Program-made: the position numbers and the translations under genes | The notes under the pieces: generated by a model | Told to the model about the DNA's origin: nothing | Database searches by the model: none | What the model saw: the letters and a program-made list of their open reading frames with translations, nothing else | Assembly: GCF_003259935.1 (NCBI RefSeq) | Contig: NZ_QLMH01000001.1 | Location: 406,710-470,709, forward strand | Length of the DNA stretch: 64,000 nucleotides | Direction of reading: 5' to 3' | From: Paranoxybacillus vitaminiphilus | Lineage (GTDB): Bacteria; Bacillota; Bacilli; Bacillales; Anoxybacillaceae | Shown: positions 9,043-19,543 of the stretch, one piece after another | How the letters are laid out: each line of letters starts with the position of its first letter | Numbering within the stretch: the first letter of the stretch is position 1

Positions 9043-10131
9043 ATGCTGTTGGACGGAATTAAAGTACTAGATTTCTCACACTATATCCCCGGGCCATTTG
9101 CAAGCCTCCGCCTCGCTGATTTTGGAGCGGAAGTGGTGAAAATCGAGCCGCCGAGTGGAGATTTAGCCCGTTCGGAAGAGTTTGATTATGTTTTTCAAGC
9201 AAACAATGCAAATAAGAAAAGTATTTTACTTAACTTAAAAGACCAACATGATTTAGAAATGGTGGAAAAACTGATAAGGAAAGCGGACATACTCATTGAA
9301 GGATTCCGCCCTGGCGTTATGAAACGATTAGGTCTTGCCTATGACGACGTCAAGAAAATCAATGAAAAAATTATTTACTGCTCGATAACAGGATATGGCC
9401 AACAAGGCGAGCTTGCCGCACTCGGAAGCCATGACATTAATTATGTGTCGCTGAGCGGTGTGCTGGCACAATTAAAAGATCGAACAGGCAGACCGATTCA
9501 CCCATCGATTACGCTGGCTGACATGATTGGGAGCATGGCGGCTGTGGAACAAATATTGGCAGCGCTTTATGCGCGGGAGAGAACCGGAAAAGGAATGTAT
9601 ATTGATATTTCGTTATTAGACGGTTTGCTCGCTATGATGAACAACCACTTTATCATTGAACATTACAGCGGCTATCCAAAAGGTGTTGAACAGTTAGCCG
9701 GCACAATCGTTTCCTATTGTATTTACGAAACAAAAGACGGTCGCTTTGTCAGTCTTGCGGCGCTGGAACGAAAATTTTGGGAGCATTTTTGTATCGCGTC
9801 ACAGAAACGAGAATGGCTTCATTTTCATCAGTCTCCAGCAAATGAAAACAACCCTATTTTTGTAGATATATGTCAATGGTTTAAAAGCAAAACATTGGCA
9901 GAATGGATCGAGTTTGGCCGAAAGGTCGATTGTTGCTTAACTCCAGTGTTGGAAGTACATGAAGCGAAAGAATGGTTTTCAAAGGAACATAACCGAAAAA
10001 TGGTCGATATTCATAATGGCGGTATTCATATTGCCACAAGATATGATCCGCAAATCTTTCATAAAAGGGCACAAGCCCCGAAACTGGATGAGCATCGCCA
10101 AGAAATTATCGAAAAATGGACGAACGCATAA
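9043..10131 (+). CDS. CaiB/BaiF-type (family III) CoA-transferase
   Basis: A 362-residue protein of the family that includes CaiB, formyl-CoA transferase and alpha-methylacyl-CoA racemase. It opens LLDGIKVLDFSHYIPGPFAS and has the CoA-binding segment DFGAEVVKIEPPSGD. The Asp of PSITLADMIGSMAAVEQIL is the expected catalytic residue (about 167). It starts 15 bp after the dehydrogenase. In this operon it probably moves CoA between acids or epimerises a branched acyl-CoA; the sequence does not distinguish these. Confidence 0.88.
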   Translation: MLLDGIKVLDFSHYIPGPFASLRLADFGAEVVKIEPPSGDLARSEEFDYVFQANNANKKSILLNLKDQHDLEMVEKLIRKADILIEGFRPGVMKRLGLAYDDVKKINEKIIYCSITGYGQQGELAALGSHDINYVSLSGVLAQLKDRTGRPIHPSITLADMIGSMAAVEQILAALYARERTGKGMYIDISLLDGLLAMMNNHFIIEHYSGYPKGVEQLAGTIVSYCIYETKDGRFVSLAALERKFWEHFCIASQKREWLHFHQSPANENNPIFVDICQWFKSKTLAEWIEFGRKVDCCLTPVLEVHEAKEWFSKEHNRKMVDIHNGGIHIATRYDPQIFHKRAQAPKLDEHRQEIIEKWTNA

Positions 10132-10150
10132 AAGAAGAGGGGGAATTTGT

Positions 10151-11748
10151 ATGATGAACATTCCATTAAATATTTCAACGATGCTTGAACGGGCAGAAAG
10201 ATTTTTTCCGAAAAAACAAGTCGTTTCTCGTTCGCAAAGCGGGATTGTGCGCCACACATACAAAGAAATTGGCGAGAGAACAAGATAAAATCGCTCGGTG
10301 TGGAAGCAGGTGACCGCGTTGGTACATTTGCTTGGAATCATCATCGCCACCTTGAAGCATATTTTGCCATTCCGGGAATAGGGGCCGTTTTGCATACGAT
10401 CAACATCCGCCTTTCGCCCCAGCATATTTCGTATATCATCAACCATGCGGAAGATAAAGTATTATTGATTGACGAAGATTTACTGCCTTTCATTGAAAAA
10501 GTGAAAGATGAAATTCCGACTGTTCAAGCGTTTGTCATTATGACAGATAACGAAGCCATTCCAGAGACGTCCCTTGAGCCTGTCTATCATTATGAAAAAC
10601 TGCTTCAAGAAGGAGATGCTAGCTTCCAATTTATGAAAAATATAGACGAGAACAGTCCGGCAGGGATGTGCTATACATCGGCGACAACAGGATATCCAAA
10701 AGGGGTTGTTTATTCGCATCGCGGCATTGTTCTCCATAGCATGGCGCTTGGCTTAGCCGATAGCGCTGCACTGTCTGAACAAGATGTGGCGATGCCGGTT
10801 GTGCCAATGTTTCATGCAAACGCATGGGGTCTGCCGTTTGCTGCTGTTTGGTTCGGCACGACGCTTGTGATGCCGGGACCGGCTTTTACACCAAAATTGA
10901 TTGCCGAGTTAATGGAAGCAGAAAAGGTAACAATTGCCGCCGGAGTGCCGACCATTTGGCTTGGATTATTAAATGAATTGGAAAAAGGGCAATACGATTT
11001 AAGCAGCGTAACAAGAATTCTTTGCGGTGGTGCAGCGGCGCCGAAAGGAATGATTCAAGCATTTGAGGAAAAACACAAAATACCGTTTATCCACGCTTAC
11101 GGTATGACGGAGACAAGCCCGCTTGTTGTTTTGTCAAGACTGAAAAGCTATCAGCAAAATTTATCGGACGAAGAACGGTTGGAAATTCGCGCGAAGCAAG
11201 GATTTCTCGTTCCCGGTGTGGAAATGAAAGTAATCGGCAAAGACGGAGAGGTGAAATGGGACGGCGTTGAGATGGGAGAATTATGCTTGCGCGGTCCGTG
11301 GATTGCTGATGAGTATTATCAAGATGAACGGAGCAAAGAAGCATTCCGCGATGGCTGGCTTCATACTGGAGATGTTGTCACAGTCGATGAAGAAGGATTT
11401 ATCAAAATTGTCGACCGAACGAAGGATTTAATTAAAAGCGGCGGGGAGTGGATTTCTTCTGTTGATTTGGAAAACGCGCTCATGGCACATGAGGCCGTGT
11501 TTGAAGCAGCTGTCGTGGCGGTACCGCATGCCGAGTGGCAGGAGCGTCCAATCGCTTGTGTTGTTCTTAAAGAAGGGAAGCATGTGACGAAAGAAGAGCT
11601 GTATGACTTTTTACGGCCGCAGTTTGCCAAATGGTGGCTTCCTGACGATATCGTCTTTATGAACGAAATTCCAAAAACAAGTGTCGGAAAATTTTTAAAA
11701 ATGAAGTTGCGTGAACAGTTGAAAGATTATTTTTTAAACGTTGAGTAG
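10151..11748 (+). pseudogene. Long-chain acyl-CoA ligase, frameshifted near the N-terminus
   Basis: The first 45 codons (ATG 10151, AGAGGGGGA ribosome site) end in an early TAA after YKEIGERTR. The homologous protein resumes in another frame at about 10288 (KSLGVEAGDRVGTFAWNHHR), as if about 20 bp encoding part of a helix had been lost. The remaining 480 codons are undamaged, with YTSATTGYPKGVVYSH, GMTETSPL, WLHTGDVVTVDEEG and the C-terminal Lys of PKTSVGKFLKM. A GTG at 10300 lies in the second frame, but it has no good ribosome site and would give a protein lacking a conserved strand. Probably inactive; restart from the GTG cannot be excluded. Confidence 0.82.
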
Positions 11749-11777
11749 AATTTATGCAAATGATTGGAGGGTTTCAC

Positions 11778-12632
11778 GTGGAAATAAAAATAGTAGCCGT
11801 CATCGGTGCGGGGCTGATGGGAAGCGGAATTGCCCAAGCGATGGCGATGGGAAAGAAAAATGTATATTTATATGATATTTCTCAAGAAGCGCTTAATAAA
11901 GGAATCAAGTCGATTGAAAAAAGTCTGTCCAGATTTGTAAAAGCAGGACATGTCAGCGAGGAAGAATCACAACATGTCCTGGATCGTATTCATACAACAC
12001 TTGATTTACAAGAAGCGGTACGCGATGCGGAGCTTGTGATTGAAGCCGTTCCGGAAAATTTAGAGTTGAAAAAGAAGATTTTTAAACAACTAGATGAGTT
12101 TTCCAAGAAAGATGCGATTCTAGCAACGAATACATCCGAACTAAGCGTGACGGCGATCGCCGCAGCGACAACGCGTCCGGAAAAAGTCGTTGGAATGCAC
12201 TGGTTTAATCCGGCACCGATAATGAAATTAATTGAAATTGTGAGTGGAATGGCGACTTCGGAAGAAACGATTGAAGTCATTAAACAAGTTTCTGAGGAAA
12301 TCGGCAAGGAAACGGTTCTCGTAAAAGATGCACAAGGATTTGTAACAACAAGAGCATTGGCCGCACATATGATTGAATGCATGCGTATATACGAAGAAGG
12401 AATTGCCTCAGCGGAAGATATCGATAAAGCGATACGCCTTGGGTTAAATTACCCGATGGGACCGCTGGAACTCGCTGATTTAGTCGGATTGGATACGATG
12501 TTATTTGTCAGCGAAAATATGGTGGAGGCGTACGGTGACCGTTTTCGTCCGCCGCAGCTGTTAAGAAAGCTCGTCGAAGCGGGGCATTTAGGCAGAAAAA
12601 CAGGAAAAGGATTTTACACTTATGATAAATAA
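11778..12632 (+). CDS. 3-hydroxyacyl-CoA (3-hydroxybutyryl-CoA) dehydrogenase
   Basis: This 284-residue enzyme oxidises 3-hydroxyacyl-CoA with NAD. It has the Rossmann motif VIGAGLMGSGIAQA at the N-terminus, NTSELSVTAIAAATTRP, the catalytic His of GMHWFNPAPIMKLIEIV, and the C-terminal NYPMGPLELADLVGLD. The GTG at 11778 is the likely start because GGAGGG lies 6 bp before it and the protein then begins at the usual point. The gene is intact between a damaged ligase and a damaged thiolase. Confidence 0.92.
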   Translation: MEIKIVAVIGAGLMGSGIAQAMAMGKKNVYLYDISQEALNKGIKSIEKSLSRFVKAGHVSEEESQHVLDRIHTTLDLQEAVRDAELVIEAVPENLELKKKIFKQLDEFSKKDAILATNTSELSVTAIAAATTRPEKVVGMHWFNPAPIMKLIEIVSGMATSEETIEVIKQVSEEIGKETVLVKDAQGFVTTRALAAHMIECMRIYEEGIASAEDIDKAIRLGLNYPMGPLELADLVGLDTMLFVSENMVEAYGDRFRPPQLLRKLVEAGHLGRKTGKGFYTYDK

Positions 12633-12705
12633 AGAGCAGTAGTTATGATGGGAATGCTGGCGGTAATATCGCGGACGGTTAGAACTGGATAAAGAGGTGT
12701 TGGCT

Positions 12706-13356
12706 TTGAGAGAAGTGGTTATTGTTGAAGCAGTACGTACCCCTGTCGGGAAACGAAATGGCGTTTTTCGGGAAAAACATCCCGTTCATCTTGCCTCAGT
12801 TGTACTTGACGAGGTCGTAAAACGAGCCGGGATTGAAAAACATCTATCACTTGAGGCGCTCGCTGCATTAAAACCGGTATTTAAACCGGATGGAGTCATT
12901 ACCGCGGGCATGCGAGCCAAATGAGCGACGGTGCGGCTGCCGTGCTGTTAATGGAGCGGCAAAAGGCGATGGAATTAGGTTTAAAACCAAAAGCGAGAAT
13001 TGTTTCCCAGGTGGTTGTCGGTTCCGACCCGACGTATATGCTTGACGGTGTGATTCCGGCAACGAAAAAAGCATTACAAAAAGCGAAACTGACGATGGAT
13101 GACATGGATATAGTAGAGATTAATGAAGCGTTTGCTTCTGTTGTGCTCGCATGGCAAAAGGAAATGGGGGCTGATTTGGCAAAAGTCAATGTAAACGGCG
13201 GAGCGATTGCTTTAGGTCATCCGTTAGGAGCAACCGGAGCAAAGTTAATGGACATCTCTCGTTCATGAATTGGAACGAAGAGAAGGAAAATACGGGTTAT
13301 TGACGATTTGCATCGGACATGGCATGGCAACCGCAACGATTGTCGAGCGCTTGTGA
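12706..13356 (+). pseudogene. Acetyl-CoA acyltransferase (thiolase) remnant with internal deletion and two frameshifts
   Basis: It starts at a TTG (12706, AAGAGGTG site) as a normal thiolase (REVVIVEAVRTPVGK). After about 45 codons it jumps to [14 protein letters not shown], so roughly 200 codons holding the nucleophilic Cys are gone. One A is then missing near 12909 (adding it restores [13 protein letters not shown]). One extra G near 13250 breaks the C-terminus; removing it restores [14 protein letters not shown] to GHGMATATIVERL, ending at 13356. The other active-site regions ([26 protein letters not shown]) remain readable. Three separate lesions make this a clear pseudogene. Confidence 0.93.
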
Positions 13357-13380
13357 GCTCATTTTGCTGACTGAAGAAAA

Positions 13381-13501
13381 AGGGGCTGACCCATAAGTGT
13401 CTGGCCTCACGCACATTCCACGATATATCGCTTATTGATCCAATGGTATGTGCGATATATTCGGGTATGGGGCGGACACTTCGCTTTGGATCAGCCTCTT
13501 T
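13381..13501 (+). repeat. Interspersed hairpin repeat, copy R2 (forward)
   Basis: Opens GGGGCTGACCCATAAGTGTC and closes GGGCGGACACTTCGC then GGATCAGCCTC and T. An inner inverted repeat (CGATATATCGC, GCGATATAT) lies in the middle. It fills the gap between the convergent thiolase remnant and the TRIC-family gene. Confidence 0.85.
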
Positions 13502-13504
13502 CGC

Positions 13505-14119
13505 TTATTCAACACGATAAGTTTTTAATGATTTATTCGGCAGTTTCCATTTGTATGTATAAGATAAAATGCGCAGTACAGTAACAATGATAAATAGTAC
13601 ATAAAGCTCAACAGGTGACTTGGCGATTTCTAAGCCAACAGCCAAGCCGGCCATAATCGCCCAGACGGCATAAATTTCTGCGCGAAGCACAAGCGGCTTT
13701 CTGCCGGCAAGCAAATCGCGAATAATGCCGCCGCCGCTTCCTGTTAATACAGCAGCGACAATAACAGCGCTTAACGGATGATTCATCTTCACTGCATAAA
13801 GTGCGCCTTGAATCGCGAATGCCGAAAGTCCGATCGCGTCAAAAAAATTTCCCCAGCGTTTCCAGTGAGGCAGTGTTTTATGAGGGAATAAATAAACAAT
13901 CGTCATCGCTAAAAGCGCAATATAGAACAATATTCCTTGCTCCCAAAGAGCAGATACCGGAACACCGATCAACAAGTTGCGAATGGCACCGCCGCCGAAA
14001 GCGGTCACAATTCCGAGAATATAGACGCCAAGTATGTCATATTCTTCTTCCATCGCGACAATGGCCCCGCTAACGGCAAAGGCAATTGTACCGATAATGC
14101 TTAACACTTCCCATGTCAT
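13505..14119 (-). CDS. TRIC-type (UPF0126) cation channel family membrane protein
   Basis: A 204-residue protein of about seven hydrophobic helices made of two similar halves. The pore-forming glycine-rich motifs of the bacterial TRIC family occur twice (AFGGGAIRNLLIG and GSGGGIIRDLLAG). TRIC homologues form trimeric monovalent-cation channels. The ATG at 14119 is preferred over the longer frame from 14170 because AGAAAGGG precedes it and the family begins with a helix at this point. It is convergent with the acyl-CoA operon and divergent from hflX. Confidence 0.85.
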   Translation of the reverse strand: MTWEVLSIIGTIAFAVSGAIVAMEEEYDILGVYILGIVTAFGGGAIRNLLIGVPVSALWEQGILFYIALLAMTIVYLFPHKTLPHWKRWGNFFDAIGLSAFAIQGALYAVKMNHPLSAVIVAAVLTGSGGGIIRDLLAGRKPLVLRAEIYAVWAIMAGLAVGLEIAKSPVELYVLFIIVTVLRILSYTYKWKLPNKSLKTYRVE

Positions 14120-14294
14120 AGCACGAACCCTTTCTAACTGAACTAATAATACCGTAACGATTGTATTCATTATTCTTTAGAAAATCAATCTGTTTTTTAT
14201 CAAGAAAAGGCAGGGAAGAGGTTCGTATAGCGTATGAGTGTAAACTTTGATATGATAATGGTTGTTAAAACTCGCAAGAAAGAAGGTACAACGC

Positions 14295-15560
14295 TTGAAA
14301 GAAATTCAAACGAATGAGCGGGAAAAAGCGATTTTAGTCGGCTGTCAGCTCCCCTATGTCGATGATGAGCGTTTTTCTTATTCGATGGAAGAGCTGAAAT
14401 CGCTGACAAAGACGGCAAGCGGAGAAGTCGTCATGACGCTGACGCAAAAACGCGAAAAAATTCATTCGGCGACATATATTGGAAAAGGAAAAGTTGAAGA
14501 ACTGGCAAATCTTGCGAAAGAGTTGGAAGCAGACGTTGTCATTTTCAATGATGAATTATCACCAAGCCAAAACCGCAACCTTTCAAAGCTTTTAGAAGCA
14601 AGAGTCATTGACCGTACGCAGCTGATTTTAGACATTTTTGCGCAGCGTGCCCGTTCGAAAGAAGGAAAATTACAGGTTGAGCTGGCACAGCTTGAATACT
14701 TACTGCCGCGTTTAACCGGTCAGGGAACAGAACTTTCCCGTCTTGGCGGCGGTATTGGTACACGAGGGCCGGGGGAAACGAAGCTTGAGACAGACCGCCG
14801 TCATATTCATCGCCGTATCGATGAAATTAAAGAACAGCTCAAAATCATTGCAGAACACCGTGAACGCTACCGTGAGCGACGCAAAAAAAATCAAGTATTT
14901 CAGGTGGCGCTTGTCGGCTATACGAACGCAGGAAAATCGACATTGTTCAATCGTCTCACAGATGCCGACTCATTTGAGGAAAATTTATTATTTGCCACTT
15001 TAGATCCGTTAACAAAAAAATTAACATTACCAGGCGGCTATACGGTGCTGCTTACTGATACGGTCGGGTTTATACAAGATTTGCCGACCACTCTTGTTGC
15101 CGCTTTCCGCTCCACGCTTGAAGAAGTAAAGGAAGCGAATTTAATCTTACATGTGGTCGATTCTTCAAATCCGGATTATTTTAACCATGAACAGACCGTC
15201 TATGAACTGCTTGACGAACTAAACGTGACAGGCATTCCAATCATTACGGTCTACAACAAACAAGATATGGTACACTCTAACTTCGTGCCAAGTTCGAAAA
15301 CGGAGAGTATTATGATTAGCGCTTTTCGCGAAGAAGATTTGATGCGCCTTCGTCAAAAGATTGAAGAAACCGTCGTTAAATTAATGAAGCCGTATTACGC
15401 ACTGATTCCGAGTGATGAAGGAAAACTGCTTGCTCAATTAAAATCCGATACGATTTTGCGCAAATTGCGTTATGATGAACAAACCGGCATGTATGAATGC
15501 CATGGATATATACTGGCTAATCATGCATTAAACGGACAACTAAAACGATATCAAAAATAG
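14295..15560 (+). CDS. hflX: Ribosome-associated GTPase HflX
   Basis: HflX is a GTPase that binds the 50S subunit and splits or rescues stalled ribosomes, notably in heat stress. The N-terminal domain contains [11 protein letters not shown] and the glycine-rich linker [19 protein letters not shown]. The G domain has G1 [11 protein letters not shown]3 [12 protein letters not shown] and G4 VYNKQD. The TTG at 14295 fits best, with GAAAGAAGGT 8 bp upstream; an ATG further up (14262) lacks a site. It is ynbA in B. subtilis, and ynbB follows 13 bp later as there. Confidence 0.93.
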   Translation: MKEIQTNEREKAILVGCQLPYVDDERFSYSMEELKSLTKTASGEVVMTLTQKREKIHSATYIGKGKVEELANLAKELEADVVIFNDELSPSQNRNLSKLLEARVIDRTQLILDIFAQRARSKEGKLQVELAQLEYLLPRLTGQGTELSRLGGGIGTRGPGETKLETDRRHIHRRIDEIKEQLKIIAEHRERYRERRKKNQVFQVALVGYTNAGKSTLFNRLTDADSFEENLLFATLDPLTKKLTLPGGYTVLLTDTVGFIQDLPTTLVAAFRSTLEEVKEANLILHVVDSSNPDYFNHEQTVYELLDELNVTGIPIITVYNKQDMVHSNFVPSSKTESIMISAFREEDLMRLRQKIEETVVKLMKPYYALIPSDEGKLLAQLKSDTILRKLRYDEQTGMYECHGYILANHALNGQLKRYQK

Positions 15561-15573
15561 AAAGGGTAGTCAC

Positions 15574-16842
15574 ATGTTTCAGCATTTGAGAAACGGAGAA
15601 AAAATTGCACAACTAGTAGCAGAAGTAGAAGCGCAAATTGCTCCGATTCATAAAGAAATCGAGGAGCGAATCGATTATAATCAATATCGCGTACTGCAAA
15701 GCTTTCGCCATCATAAAGTAAGTGATGCTCATTTTATTCCATCGACAGGATATGGATACGATGATGCGGGGCGCGACACATTAGAAATGATATATGCTGA
15801 TGTGTTTGGAGGGGAAGCAGGGCTTGTCCGCCCGCAAATTATTTCTGGAACACATGCGATTTCGATTGCTTTATTTGGGATTTTGCGTCCAAATGACGAA
15901 CTTCTTTATATTACAGGGAAACCGTACGATACATTAGAGGAAATTGTCGGAATTCGCGGGAGCGGGATTGGTTCGCTAAAAGAATTTCACATCAGTTATA
16001 ATAGCGTCCCTTTAACTCCTGAAGGCCGTGTCGATTTTACTGCGGTGAAAAATGCGATTTCTGAGCGGACAAAAATGATTGGCATTCAACGTTCAAAAGG
16101 GTATGCCACCCGTCCCTCTTTCACGATTGCTGAAATCAAAGAAATGATTGATTTTGTTAAATCGATAAAACCGGATGTTGTTGTGTTTGTCGACAATTGT
16201 TACGGGGAATTTGTTGAGGACCAGGAGCCGTGCCATGTTGGAGCGGACTTAATTGCCGGCTCGCTCATTAAAAATCCGGGTGGCGGTCTTGCGAAAACGG
16301 GCGGCTACATCGTCGGGAAAAAAGAGTATGTCGAAGCGTGCTCCTATCGGATGACTTCACCGGGAATTGGTGCCGAAGCAGGCGCATCACTTTATAGTCT
16401 GCAGGAAATGTATCAAGGGTTTTTCTTAGCGCCGCATGTCGTTGGCCAAGCTTTAAAGGGAGCTGTATTTACCGCGGCGATGCTTGAAAAACTCGGAATG
16501 AATACGCATCCGAAATGGAACGCCAAGCGCACCGACTTAATTCAATCTGTCCAATTCGATGCCCCGGAACAAATGATTGCATTTTGTCAAGCGATTCAAT
16601 ACGCCTCTCCGGTTAATGCTCATTTTGTTCCATATCCAAATTACATGCCGGGTTATGAGGATGATGTCATCATGGCAGCCGGCACTTTTATACAAGGAGC
16701 CAGCATTGAATTGACAGCAGATGGTCCGATTCGTCCGCCATATGTCGCTTATGTGCAAGGTGGATTGACGTATTCTCATGTCAAAATTGCGATTTGCACC
16801 GCTCTCGATCAGCTGATAGAGAAAAAACTTATTACGATATAG
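15574..16842 (+). CDS. ynbB: YnbB family PLP-dependent protein (methionine gamma-lyase/aluminium-resistance-like)
   Basis: This 422-residue PLP fold-type I protein belongs to the family annotated as methionine gamma-lyase-like or aluminium resistance protein. The Lys of SLIKNPGGGLAKTGGYIVG is the probable PLP-binding residue, and VVVFVDNCYGEFVEDQEPC gives the cofactor-ring Asp. Its position between hflX and glnR matches B. subtilis. The real reaction is not established for the family. A copy of the interspersed repeat follows the stop by 7 bp. Confidence 0.88.
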   Translation: MFQHLRNGEKIAQLVAEVEAQIAPIHKEIEERIDYNQYRVLQSFRHHKVSDAHFIPSTGYGYDDAGRDTLEMIYADVFGGEAGLVRPQIISGTHAISIALFGILRPNDELLYITGKPYDTLEEIVGIRGSGIGSLKEFHISYNSVPLTPEGRVDFTAVKNAISERTKMIGIQRSKGYATRPSFTIAEIKEMIDFVKSIKPDVVVFVDNCYGEFVEDQEPCHVGADLIAGSLIKNPGGGLAKTGGYIVGKKEYVEACSYRMTSPGIGAEAGASLYSLQEMYQGFFLAPHVVGQALKGAVFTAAMLEKLGMNTHPKWNAKRTDLIQSVQFDAPEQMIAFCQAIQYASPVNAHFVPYPNYMPGYEDDVIMAAGTFIQGASIELTADGPIRPPYVAYVQGGLTYSHVKIAICTALDQLIEKKLITI

Positions 16843-16849
16843 GTACTGT

Positions 16850-16956
16850 ACTGGCTCATAAGTGTCTGACCTCACATGCAATCCAGCGTATAGTGTTTTG
16901 ATCTATATATAATTATGGTGGTGGGGTTAGACACTTTGTTTTTAGGTTAACTATTT
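16850..16956 (+). repeat. Interspersed hairpin repeat, copy R3 (forward, worn right end)
   Basis: CTGGCTCATAAGTGTCTGAC and CTCACATGCA are followed by GTGGGGTTAGACACTTTG, then a decayed terminal arm (TTTAGGTTAAC instead of GGGTCAGCC). It sits between ynbB and the glnR promoter. Confidence 0.8.
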
Positions 16957-16960
16957 TTTG

Positions 16961-17011
16961 TGTAAGAAAATATAACATATTATTGACAAAGAATATTACA
17001 TGAAATAAAAT
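16961..17011 (+). promoter_or_regulatory. glnRA promoter with GlnR/TnrA boxes
   Basis: TGTAAGAAAATATAACA (16961-16977) is an exact TGTNA-N7-TNACA nitrogen box. A second, imperfect one (TGACAAAGAATATTACA, 16984-17000) overlaps the -35 region. The core promoter is TTGACA (16983-16988), 17 bp, TAAAAT (17006-17011). The arrangement matches the B. subtilis glnRA promoter, which GlnR represses when glutamine is plentiful. Confidence 0.88.
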
Positions 17012-17040
17012 AAGAAATAAGAGCAAAGGAGGAATTTGAC

Positions 17041-17442
17041 ATGAGTAGCAACATTCGTCGTTCAATGCCATTATTCCCGATAGGCATTGTGATGCAGCTA
17101 ACTGAGTTGTCTGCTCGTCAAATCCGCTATTATGAGGAGCATGGACTCATTTCTCCTGCAAGAACGGAAGGAAATCGGCGGCTCTTTTCATTTAATGATG
17201 TCGATCGCCTTCTCGAAATTAAAGAATTAATTGAGCAAGGAGTTAATTTAGCGGGGATTAAACAAATTTTTGCTGCGCGGCAGCCAACGACGCCGCCGGA
17301 TGAGCCGGTTGCCGAAAAAGTGAAGAAACCGGATTTAACGGACGAAGAATTGCGGAAATTGTTAAGAGCTGAATTAATACAGGCAGGACGTTTTAATCGT
17401 GCGTCACTGCGTCAAGGAGACATGGCGAGATTTTTCCATTAA
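17041..17442 (+). CDS. glnR: MerR-family nitrogen regulator GlnR
   Basis: A 133-residue MerR-type repressor. The N-terminal winged helix ([20 protein letters not shown], then [19 protein letters not shown]) binds DNA. The charged C-terminal tail, ending MARFFH, is the region through which feedback-inhibited glutamine synthetase activates DNA binding in B. subtilis GlnR. It starts 30 bp after the promoter -10 with an AAAGGAGG site and is followed 61 bp later by glnA. Confidence 0.96.
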   Translation: MSSNIRRSMPLFPIGIVMQLTELSARQIRYYEEHGLISPARTEGNRRLFSFNDVDRLLEIKELIEQGVNLAGIKQIFAARQPTTPPDEPVAEKVKKPDLTDEELRKLLRAELIQAGRFNRASLRQGDMARFFH

Positions 17443-17503
17443 TTCATCGTTTTTTATATTTTTTATCATATAAAATCTTTTTTATACCGGGGGAGGAGTT
17501 AAC

Positions 17504-18838
17504 ATGGCAAAGTATACAAGAGAAGATATTTTGCGAATTGTCGAAGAAGAAAATGTCAAGTATATCCGCCTGCAATTTACCGATATTCTTGGCACGATTA
17601 AAAACGTGGAAATCCCAATCAGTCAATTAGAGAAAGCATTAGATAACAAAATGATGTTTGACGGTTCTTCAATCGAAGGATTTGTGCGCATTGAAGAATC
17701 GGATATGTACTTGTATCCGGATTTAGATACATTCGTCATTTTCCCATGGACTGCGGAAAAAGGAAAAGTAGCCCGTTTCATTTGCGATGTTTATAATGCG
17801 GACGGAACACCGTTTGAAGGTTGTCCGCGCTATAACTTAAAACGTGTATTAAAAGAAATGGAGGCGCTTGGTTTTACAGATTTCAATCTCGGTCCAGAGC
17901 CGGAGTTTTTCCTGTTTAAGCTTGATGAAAAAGGCGAACCTACGCTTGAATTAAATGATAAAGGCGGCTATTTCGACTTGGCTCCAACCGATTTAGGGGA
18001 AAACTGCCGTCGTGACATCGTATTGGAGCTTGAAGAGATGGGTTTCGAAATTGAGGCATCTCACCATGAAGTAGCACCAGGACAGCACGAAATCGATTTT
18101 AAATATGCAAATGCAATCAAAGCGTGCGACGATATTCAAACATTTAAGCTCGTCGTTAAAACGGTTGCCCGTAAACACGGCTTGCATGCAACATTTATGC
18201 CAAAGCCTTTATTTGGTGTTAACGGTTCAGGCATGCACTGCAATCTATCATTATTTAAAAACGGCGAAAATGCATTCTTTGATCCAAATGGTGAGCTGCA
18301 ATTAAGCGATACAGCAAGACATTTTATTGCCGGTGTGCTGAAGCATGCACCTAACTTTACCGCTGTAACAAACCCGACAGTGAACTCATACAAACGTCTT
18401 GTTCCTGGATATGAAGCACCTTGCTATGTAGCATGGTCTGCACGCAACCGCAGTCCGCTCATTCGCATTCCGGCATCTCGCGGTATGAGTACGCGTATCG
18501 AAGTGCGCAGCGTTGATCCGGCTGCGAATCCATATTTGGCGATGGCTGTGCTTTTAGCGGCTGGATTGGACGGAATTAAGAATAAGCTGACTCCTCCGGC
18601 CCCGGTTGATCGCAACATTTATGTAATGACAAAAGAAGAGCGTCTTGCCGAGGGAATTGTTGATTTGCCGGCAACGTTGGCTCAAGCGCTTGAAAACTTA
18701 AAATCTGACGAAGTCATTGTCAGCGCGTTAGGCAAACATTTATTTGAACATTTTGTAGAAGCGAAAGAAATTGAATGGGATATGTTCCGGACAGCCGTTC
18801 ATCAATGGGAACGCGAGCAATATATGACATTGTACTAA
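17504..18838 (+). CDS. glnA: Glutamine synthetase, type I-alpha
   Basis: It condenses glutamate and ammonia using ATP and, when feedback-inhibited, signals through GlnR and TnrA. The 444 residues have the beta-grasp start with [12 protein letters not shown] and the metal-binding GPEPEFFLF. Also present are [28 protein letters not shown], and the [13 protein letters not shown] loop containing the Bacillus feedback Arg. The GSI-beta adenylylation insertion is absent, as expected for Firmicutes. Second gene of glnRA, ending at a strong terminator. Confidence 0.97.
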   Translation: MAKYTREDILRIVEEENVKYIRLQFTDILGTIKNVEIPISQLEKALDNKMMFDGSSIEGFVRIEESDMYLYPDLDTFVIFPWTAEKGKVARFICDVYNADGTPFEGCPRYNLKRVLKEMEALGFTDFNLGPEPEFFLFKLDEKGEPTLELNDKGGYFDLAPTDLGENCRRDIVLELEEMGFEIEASHHEVAPGQHEIDFKYANAIKACDDIQTFKLVVKTVARKHGLHATFMPKPLFGVNGSGMHCNLSLFKNGENAFFDPNGELQLSDTARHFIAGVLKHAPNFTAVTNPTVNSYKRLVPGYEAPCYVAWSARNRSPLIRIPASRGMSTRIEVRSVDPAANPYLAMAVLLAAGLDGIKNKLTPPAPVDRNIYVMTKEERLAEGIVDLPATLAQALENLKSDEVIVSALGKHLFEHFVEAKEIEWDMFRTAVHQWEREQYMTLY

Positions 18839-18842
18839 TAAA

Positions 18843-18880
18843 CAAAAAAGCTAACCGTTTTGGTTAGCTTTTTTGTTTAT
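18843..18880. terminator. Bidirectional terminator between glnA and lexA
   Basis: AAAAAAGCTAACC and GGTTAGCTTTTTT pair almost perfectly. The symmetrical A and T runs serve both convergent genes. Confidence 0.9.
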
Positions 18881-18887
18881 TAGGAAA

Positions 18888-19511
18888 TTAAGGAATCATC
18901 CGATATACGCCGATTACTTTGCCAAGTATCGTTACGTTGCGTAAAATAATTGGCTCCATGTTTGAGTTTTCCGGCTGAAGGCGGATATAATCTTTTTCCT
19001 TAAAGAAACGCTTGACGGTTGCTTCGTTCTCATCTGTCATTGCCACGACAATATCCCCGTTGTTCGCTGTTTGCTGCTGGCGGACAATAACGTAGTCTCC
19101 ATCTAAAATGCCTGCCTCAATCATGCTGTCGCCCATAATTTCTAACATAAATACTTGATCGTCTGGAGAAACGAGCCGGTCTGGGAGCGGAAAATATTCT
19201 TCTACATTTTCCACCGCTGTGATTGGCTGCCCGGCTGTCACTTTACCGATGATGGGAACATTGACGACATTGCTTTTTGGAGCAGAAGGAGCAAAATCCG
19301 GATCAAGTATCTCAATCGCGCGTGGCTTCGTTGGATCGCGGCGAATTAAGCCTTTGCTTTCCAGCCTTGCGAGATGTCCATGTACCGTTGAGCTGGATGC
19401 AAGTCCTACCGCTTCGCCAATTTCCCGAACAGATGGTGGATATCCTTTCGTTTGCACTTCTTTTTTAATAAAGTCTAAAATTTCTTGTTGCCGTTTGGAT
19501 AGCTTTATCAT
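18888..19511 (-). CDS. lexA: SOS repressor LexA
   Basis: A 207-residue repressor with an N-terminal winged helix ([20 protein letters not shown]). The peptidase domain has the Ala-Gly self-cleavage bond in [10 protein letters not shown], the catalytic Ser in [10 protein letters not shown] and the catalytic Lys in EATVKRFF. The ATG at 19511 is chosen over the GTG at 19520 because GAGGTG precedes it and MIKLSKRQ matches the family start. Divergent from yneA with shared LexA boxes. Confidence 0.96.
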   Translation of the reverse strand: MIKLSKRQQEILDFIKKEVQTKGYPPSVREIGEAVGLASSSTVHGHLARLESKGLIRRDPTKPRAIEILDPDFAPSAPKSNVVNVPIIGKVTAGQPITAVENVEEYFPLPDRLVSPDDQVFMLEIMGDSMIEAGILDGDYVIVRQQQTANNGDIVVAMTDENEATVKRFFKEKDYIRLQPENSNMEPIILRNVTILGKVIGVYRMIP

Positions 19512-19543
19512 TCTCTGCACCTCGCATCACAACTTTTGTTTTA

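Noticed and set aside
9979..10446. 155-codon reverse-strand frame across the CoA-transferase end and ligase start
   Set aside because: It runs antisense to two recognisable genes and has unlikely composition; no ribosome site.
13381..13501. Interspersed repeats as a CRISPR array
   Set aside because: Copies are single, kilobases apart and hairpin-shaped, with no regular spacers and no cas genes.
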